Shown here: in pieces, positions 31,253 to 35,148 of the stretch
Numbering within the stretch: the stretch's first letter is position 1
Layout: each line of letters starts with the position of its first letter
NCBI GenBank assembly: GCA_949737515.1
Contig: CATJCP010000089.1
Coordinates: 1 to 35,148, forward strand
Origin: an uncultured Oscillospiraceae bacterium
Lineage (GTDB): Bacteria > Bacillota > Clostridia > Oscillospirales > Ruminococcaceae
Length of the DNA: 35,148 nucleotides
Direction of reading: 5' to 3'
Made by a program: the position numbers and the translations under genes
Notes under the pieces: generated by a model
Told to the model about the DNA's origin: nothing
What the model saw: the letters and a program-made list of their open reading frames with translations, nothing else
The model's database searches: none

Positions 31253-32938
31253 ATGTTATCAGAAAAAAACATCGGGCGTGTTCTTTCAGCGGTCCTGGCA
31301 GCTTCCACAGCACTGAACCTGGGAGGCTGTTCCAGTTCTCCCGCTTCCAGCACAGGGGGGAATTCCTCCGGCGGCGCTTCTAACGGAGGTGCAAGCTCCT
31401 CCGAGCAAGCTCCCGCGTCCTCCAACACTGAGAATCCCACTCCCGCAGAGGTAAGCTACCCTCTGGATACCAATGCCAAATTCACCTTCGCGCTGGAGAC
31501 AGAGACCCAGGTGACGTCCATGTACACTGGCCTGAGCGACACTCCCTTTGGCCAGGCGCTGATGGAACAGACCGGCGTAGACGTGGAGTATCAATATCTG
31601 TTGGACTCCAGCGCCTTCTCTTTGCTATTTGCTTCCGGCGACCTTCCCGATATCATTCAGTTTAAGTTTAAGGACAAGTACGCTGGCGGCGTGGAACAGG
31701 CGATTATGGATAAGGTTATCGTCCCCATCAATGACTATCTGACCACAGCCGCCCCGGACTATTACAGGGTGGTCACCAGCAACGAAACCTGGCACAAGGC
31801 GGTCAGAACCTCCAAAGGGGACTATTACGGCTTCGCCTTTATTCTGGGCGGGGACGACGGCTTCCTCCAGGTGACCAACGGCGCGGTAATTCGGGACGAC
31901 TGGTGCCGCGAGCTGGGCATTGATCTGCCGGAAACCCCCTCCGAGGTTTACAATATGCTTAAGCTCTTTAAAGAGAAAAAGGGCGCCACCGCGCCGTTCT
32001 CCTATCCCAATCTCTTTGAAAACGGATACTTTACCTCCTGGGCAGGGATTCCCTACGCGGAGTGGTATAAGATCGACGAAAAGGTGGGCTACGGCGCTTA
32101 TACGCCGGAGATGAAGGAGGTCTATCTATATCTCAACAAGCTCTACTCTGAGGGGCTGATCGACCCCAACTACGCCACCCTCAACACCGATACCTACCGT
32201 TCTAACTTTATGAACGGCGTTTCCGGTATGCAGTTCCGCAACCTGGCCGGCGGGATCGCCACCTATATTGAAACGATGCGCGCCACTGACCCGGATTGGA
32301 GCTGCACCGGCGGCCCGTACCTGGTTGCCGACGATAAAAAAGGCACCAAGCCGATGAGCGGTCAGAGAAAAGAATCGGTCAACTCCGGCTTCTCGGTTAT
32401 CACCTCCGCCTGTAAGGATGTGGAAACCGCCGTCAAGTTCCTCAACTATGGCTACACCGACGCGGGCCATCTCCTCTATAACTTCGGTATAGAGGACGTG
32501 AGCTATGAGATGAAGGACAACAAGCCAATTTATACCGAGGAAGTGACCAAAAATCCGGAAGGTCTGGGAATGCAGTACGCATTGGCTAAATATTGCCGTG
32601 CCTGGGGCAGCGGACCCTTTATCCAGGATATCGGCTACGGTGAACAGTACAACTTCCGCCTGCCCGAACAAAAGACAGCGGTAGAAAACTGGGCCAACAC
32701 CGACGCGGACAAGCATTTCCTCCAGTACGCCAATATCTCCTCTGCCAACGCCGCGGAATACGCCAATATTATGAGCGAGGTCAAGACCTATGTGGAGGAG
32801 ATGCAGATCAAGTTTGTCACCGGCCAGGTGTCCATCGAAGAGGAATACGACAACTATATGAACACCCTGAAGAACATGAACATCGAGAAGGCTATCGCCT
32901 TTTATCAGGAAGCGCTGGACGAGTTTAACAGCCGCTGA
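31253..32938 (+). CDS. Extracellular solute-binding lipoprotein of an ABC sugar transporter
   Basis: This 561-residue protein has a lipoprotein signal peptide (residues 1-25, ending LNLGGC, C26 lipidated) followed by a Ser/Gly/Ala-rich linker (26-60) and a large periplasmic-binding-fold domain. The size, and the two LplB- and YtcP-like permeases downstream, fit the group that imports large or complex oligosaccharides in Firmicutes. The start is the ATG at 31253, with AAAGGAGG about ten bases upstream; an in-frame extension to 31178 would displace the signal peptide. It is first in the operon, and an intra-operon hairpin follows, so it should be made in excess over the permeases. The ligand is unknown; pectic oligosaccharides are suggested only by context. 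Confidence 0.93.
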   Translation: MLSEKNIGRVLSAVLAASTALNLGGCSSSPASSTGGNSSGGASNGGASSSEQAPASSNTENPTPAEVSYPLDTNAKFTFALETETQVTSMYTGLSDTPFGQALMEQTGVDVEYQYLLDSSAFSLLFASGDLPDIIQFKFKDKYAGGVEQAIMDKVIVPINDYLTTAAPDYYRVVTSNETWHKAVRTSKGDYYGFAFILGGDDGFLQVTNGAVIRDDWCRELGIDLPETPSEVYNMLKLFKEKKGATAPFSYPNLFENGYFTSWAGIPYAEWYKIDEKVGYGAYTPEMKEVYLYLNKLYSEGLIDPNYATLNTDTYRSNFMNGVSGMQFRNLAGGIATYIETMRATDPDWSCTGGPYLVADDKKGTKPMSGQRKESVNSGFSVITSACKDVETAVKFLNYGYTDAGHLLYNFGIEDVSYEMKDNKPIYTEEVTKNPEGLGMQYALAKYCRAWGSGPFIQDIGYGEQYNFRLPEQKTAVENWANTDADKHFLQYANISSANAAEYANIMSEVKTYVEEMQIKFVTGQVSIEEEYDNYMNTLKNMNIEKAIAFYQEALDEFNSR

Positions 32939-33022
32939 TTACGCATCATTCGAGTTTTTATCCGCACCTAAGGGGTGCCGCGCAGTCGAAACCCATGTCT
33001 GAGCAGAAAGCAGCCGGAAAAT

Positions 33023-33054
33023 CGGGCCTGAGAGCCTGCGGGGGATCTGGCCCG
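33023..33054 (+). terminator. Partial terminator between solute-binding protein and permeases
   Basis: CGGGCC (33023-33028) pairs with GGCCCG (33049-33054), followed by GTTTTT. It lies in the 169-base gap after the binding-protein stop. Such hairpins lower permease expression relative to the binding protein. Confidence 0.7.
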
Positions 33055-33107
33055 GTTTTTCGGACCGCGCCGGACAGGGGATAAAATGAAAGGAGGACTG
33101 ATTTCAG

Positions 33108-34082
33108 ATGACGGCCAACACCGCCTCCCCAGATAAGTCCGCTTCCAAGGATTCCGCCTTTCGCGCATATTGGCGGAAGGTGAAGATCGATATGATAAAA
33201 GACTTCGACGCTTATCTTCTGGTTCTTCCGGTGATTATCTATTATCTTATATTCCACTATAAGCCTATGTATGGTGCGATCATCGCCTTTAAAAACTATT
33301 CCCCCGCAGCGGGCGTTATGGGCAGTCCCTGGGCTTCCAACTTTGGGATGCAGCATTTCATCAGTTTTTTCAGCTCCCATTTCTTTGTTAGGGTGATCCG
33401 CAACACCCTTGTCATCAGCCTGACGTCGCTGATCGTCGGGTTTCCGGCGCCGATTATCCTGGCACTGCTGCTCAATGAGGTGCGCTGCGACAAGTATAAG
33501 CGGCTGGTCCAAACCATCTCCTATCTGCCCCATTTTATCTCCACTGTGGTGCTCTGTTCCATTATCGTCATCTTCACCAAACAGGGCGGCCTGATTAACC
33601 AGATGCTGATCCCCTTTGGGCTGAAGTCGGGGGATATGCTGGGCCACGCGGAGTATTTTGTCCCTGTCTACGTGATATCGGGGATATGGTCCAGCGTGGG
33701 ATGGGGCTCCATCATTTACCTTGCCGCCCTCACCGGAATCGACCAGGAGCTTTACGAGGCAGCGCGAATCGACGGGGCCAACCGGTGGCAGCAAACCATA
33801 CATATCACCCTGCCCGGCATCACTGGAACCATTGTTATCCTCTTCATCCTGCGTATGGGCAGCGTCATGAACGTGGGCTTTGAAAAGGTAATGTTGCTGT
33901 ACAACTCGGGAATCTACGAGACAGCGGACGTTATTTCCACCTATGTCTACCGGCGGGGCCTGCTGGATTTCAGCTGGAGCTACAGCGCCGCTGTGGGTCT
34001 GTTTAATTCGGCGATCAACTTTATCCTGGTGGTTACCTTTAATAAGATCAGCAGCAAGGTCAGCGAATACAGCCTGTGGTAG
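33108..34082 (+). CDS. ABC transporter permease, LplB-like
   Basis: This 324-residue integral membrane protein has six predicted transmembrane segments, the first at about 34-50 (DAYLLVLPVIIYYLIF). The cytoplasmic EAA loop that docks the ATPase reads EAARIDGANRWQQTIHITLPGI (217-238). GLINQML and the NYSPAAG segment after helix 1 are typical of the LplB type. GGAGG lies 11 bases before the ATG. It pairs with the next gene to form the channel. No ATPase is encoded in the operon, so a shared MsmX-type ATPase is likely. Confidence 0.94.
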   Translation: MTANTASPDKSASKDSAFRAYWRKVKIDMIKDFDAYLLVLPVIIYYLIFHYKPMYGAIIAFKNYSPAAGVMGSPWASNFGMQHFISFFSSHFFVRVIRNTLVISLTSLIVGFPAPIILALLLNEVRCDKYKRLVQTISYLPHFISTVVLCSIIVIFTKQGGLINQMLIPFGLKSGDMLGHAEYFVPVYVISGIWSSVGWGSIIYLAALTGIDQELYEAARIDGANRWQQTIHITLPGITGTIVILFILRMGSVMNVGFEKVMLLYNSGIYETADVISTYVYRRGLLDFSWSYSAAVGLFNSAINFILVVTFNKISSKVSEYSLW

Positions 34083-34149
34083 CGGTTTAGGGGCGCGGGG
34101 CATGTCCCCCAGTTCCCCGCCTCCTGCCCTGGAAAGGAGTGGCTTCTCT

Positions 34150-35031
34150 ATGAAAAACGACAGCTGGGGATATCGGGTGTTTACTGTCTGCAACAACATG
34201 TTTCTGGCGTTGGTCATGCTTTTAACCGCGTATCCCATGTACTATGTTCTGATTGCCTCGTTCAGCGACCCCAAGTCGCTGTCCCGGACGTCGGATATAT
34301 TGCTCCGCCCCCTGTCCCCCATCACTTTTACCGCCTATGAGCGGATCTTCGCCAACCCGATGGTCGGCAGAGGATACCTTAACACCGCCTTTGTCATTGT
34401 GGTGGGGGTGACCCTGAACATTTTGATGACGTCCCTGGGGGCTTATTTTCTCTCCCTCAAGGGAGTGCGCTTTGGAACCGGGATCATGTTCTTCATTGTC
34501 CTCACCCGCTATTTCAGCGGCGGATTGGTTCCCTCTTACCTGAACGTCCGGGATTTGGGGCTGATCGATTCCCGCCTTGCCCTGATCCTTCCGGGCGCGA
34601 TCAGCACTTACAACCTCATTATCCTGCGGACCGCCTTTAAATCGATTCCGGACAGCCTGGTGGAATCTGCCAAGCTGGATGGTGCCCGGCACTATAAGAT
34701 ACTGCTCCGGGTGGTCCTCCCCCTATGTATGCCTACCATCGCCGTGCTGGTGCTTTACTATGGGGTGGAGCACTGGAACGCTTGGTTTAACGCCTCCATC
34801 TACCTCAAAACACGGGAAAAATGGCCCCTCCAGCTGGTGATGCGGGAGATCCTCCTCAGCACCCAGCAATCCGCCTCTGTTTCCGGCGCGGAACTGGACG
34901 AGCTGGCGGAGCTTTCAGAGCTGATCAAATACGCGCTTATTGTTGTGGGGACAGCGCCTATCCTTCTCCTCTATCCCTTTTTGCAGCGCTATTTTGTCAA
35001 AGGCGTGATGATCGGGGCGCTGAAGGGATGA
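34150..35031 (+). CDS. ABC transporter permease, YtcP-like (carbohydrate, second subunit)
   Basis: This 293-residue permease has six predicted membrane segments, starting at about 16-36 (NMFLALVMLLTAYPMYYVLIA). Its EAA loop is ESAKLDGARHYKILLRVVLPL (172-192). The C-terminus RYFVKGVMIGALKG is characteristic of the group. AAAGGAG lies ten bases before the ATG at 34150. The frame stays open upstream to 33943, but that part overlaps the first permease in another frame and is not coding. The gene lies 67 bases after the first permease and ends the operon. Confidence 0.95.
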   Translation: MKNDSWGYRVFTVCNNMFLALVMLLTAYPMYYVLIASFSDPKSLSRTSDILLRPLSPITFTAYERIFANPMVGRGYLNTAFVIVVGVTLNILMTSLGAYFLSLKGVRFGTGIMFFIVLTRYFSGGLVPSYLNVRDLGLIDSRLALILPGAISTYNLIILRTAFKSIPDSLVESAKLDGARHYKILLRVVLPLCMPTIAVLVLYYGVEHWNAWFNASIYLKTREKWPLQLVMREILLSTQQSASVSGAELDELAELSELIKYALIVVGTAPILLLYPFLQRYFVKGVMIGALKG

Positions 35032-35039
35032 TTTTCCTG

Positions 35040-35069
35040 CCCCCCTGACCCCCTGCCCCCCCTGACCCC
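35040..35069 (-). other. Potential G-quadruplex after the transporter operon
   Basis: On the minus strand four G-runs of 4, 7, 5 and 6 bases are separated by loops TCA, CA and TCA, a canonical quadruplex pattern. On the plus strand, and so in mRNA, the same stretch is C-rich (two near-repeats of CCTGCCCCCCTGACCC). It begins eight bases after the last permease stop. Confidence 0.6.
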
Positions 35070-35100
35070 TTAGATGGGCTGCCAGGCTTTTTATCTGTTA

Positions 35101-35129
35101 TTGCATATGCAGTAAATCAAAGGTATAAT
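35101..35129 (+). promoter_or_regulatory. Promoter directing a gene beyond the window
   Basis: TTGCAT (35101-35106) and a perfect TATAAT (35124-35129) are separated by 17 bases. The product lies past the right edge. Confidence 0.7.
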
Positions 35130-35148
35130 AGACACAGAAGAAAAGCCA

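Noticed and set aside
33943-34149. N-terminal extension of the second permease
   Set aside because: It overlaps the first permease out of frame and lacks a membrane-protein pattern; AAAGGAG marks the ATG at 34150.

Overview
The window reads as a chromosomal segment of an endospore-forming, flagellated, GC-rich member of the Clostridia. An Oscillospiraceae-type gut bacterium is the best guess. The reasons are the spoIIGA-sigE sporulation pair, a flagellin gene, a Trp T-box leader, an L21-Prp-L27 operon in which L27 carries the cleavable Firmicutes N-terminus, and a large investment in plant cell-wall glycan use. No tRNA, rRNA, CRISPR array or intact transposon was seen.

Layout. Bases 1-2400 (+) hold the 3' end of araD (L-ribulose-5-phosphate 4-epimerase) and a flavoprotein of the fumarate-reductase type. 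Bases 2447-9647 (-) are a compact four-gene operon: a GH106-like glycosidase, a GH127-like zinc-thiolate glycosidase, a four-carbon acid-sugar kinase (DUF1537) and a beta-keto-acid cleavage enzyme (BKACE, DUF849). One promoter with a palindromic operator over the presumed start site precedes it. Bases 9906-14499 (-) are housekeeping: rpsO-pnp, and a TrpB2-type tryptophan synthase beta chain behind a tryptophan T-box. Bases 14653-17275 (+) hold a PdaB-like polysaccharide deacetylase, a 60-bp palindrome that may be an insertion-sequence remnant, and a GH28 polygalacturonase. Bases 17403-20139 (-) hold a cyclophilin lipoprotein and the spoIIGA-sigE operon. Bases 20394-21690 (+) hold a 25-cysteine miniprotein and a DUF6033-like protein. 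Bases 21860-22775 (-) are rplU-prp-rpmA. Bases 23074-25992 (-) are one very long flagellin (972 residues). Bases 26381-35031 form a sugar-uptake locus: a membrane-anchored AraC-type regulator and a GH42 beta-galactosidase on the minus strand, divergent from a solute-binding lipoprotein and two permeases of the LplB/YtcP type on the plus strand.

How they may work together. GH28, GH106-like, GH127-like and GH42 enzymes together with AraD suggest use of pectic polysaccharides (homogalacturonan, rhamnogalacturonan, arabinan and galactan side chains). Oligosaccharides would enter through the ABC transporter, which has no ATPase here and probably shares one encoded elsewhere. The least familiar part is the four-gene operon. 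It joins two unusual glycosidases to a kinase whose characterised relatives make 3-oxo-tetronate 4-phosphate, a beta-keto acid, and to an enzyme of a family that cleaves beta-keto acids. This suggests a route for an acidic sugar released from a plant glycan that is not the standard kinase/decarboxylase route. That reading is inference from gene content. The sequence shows the families, not the substrates.
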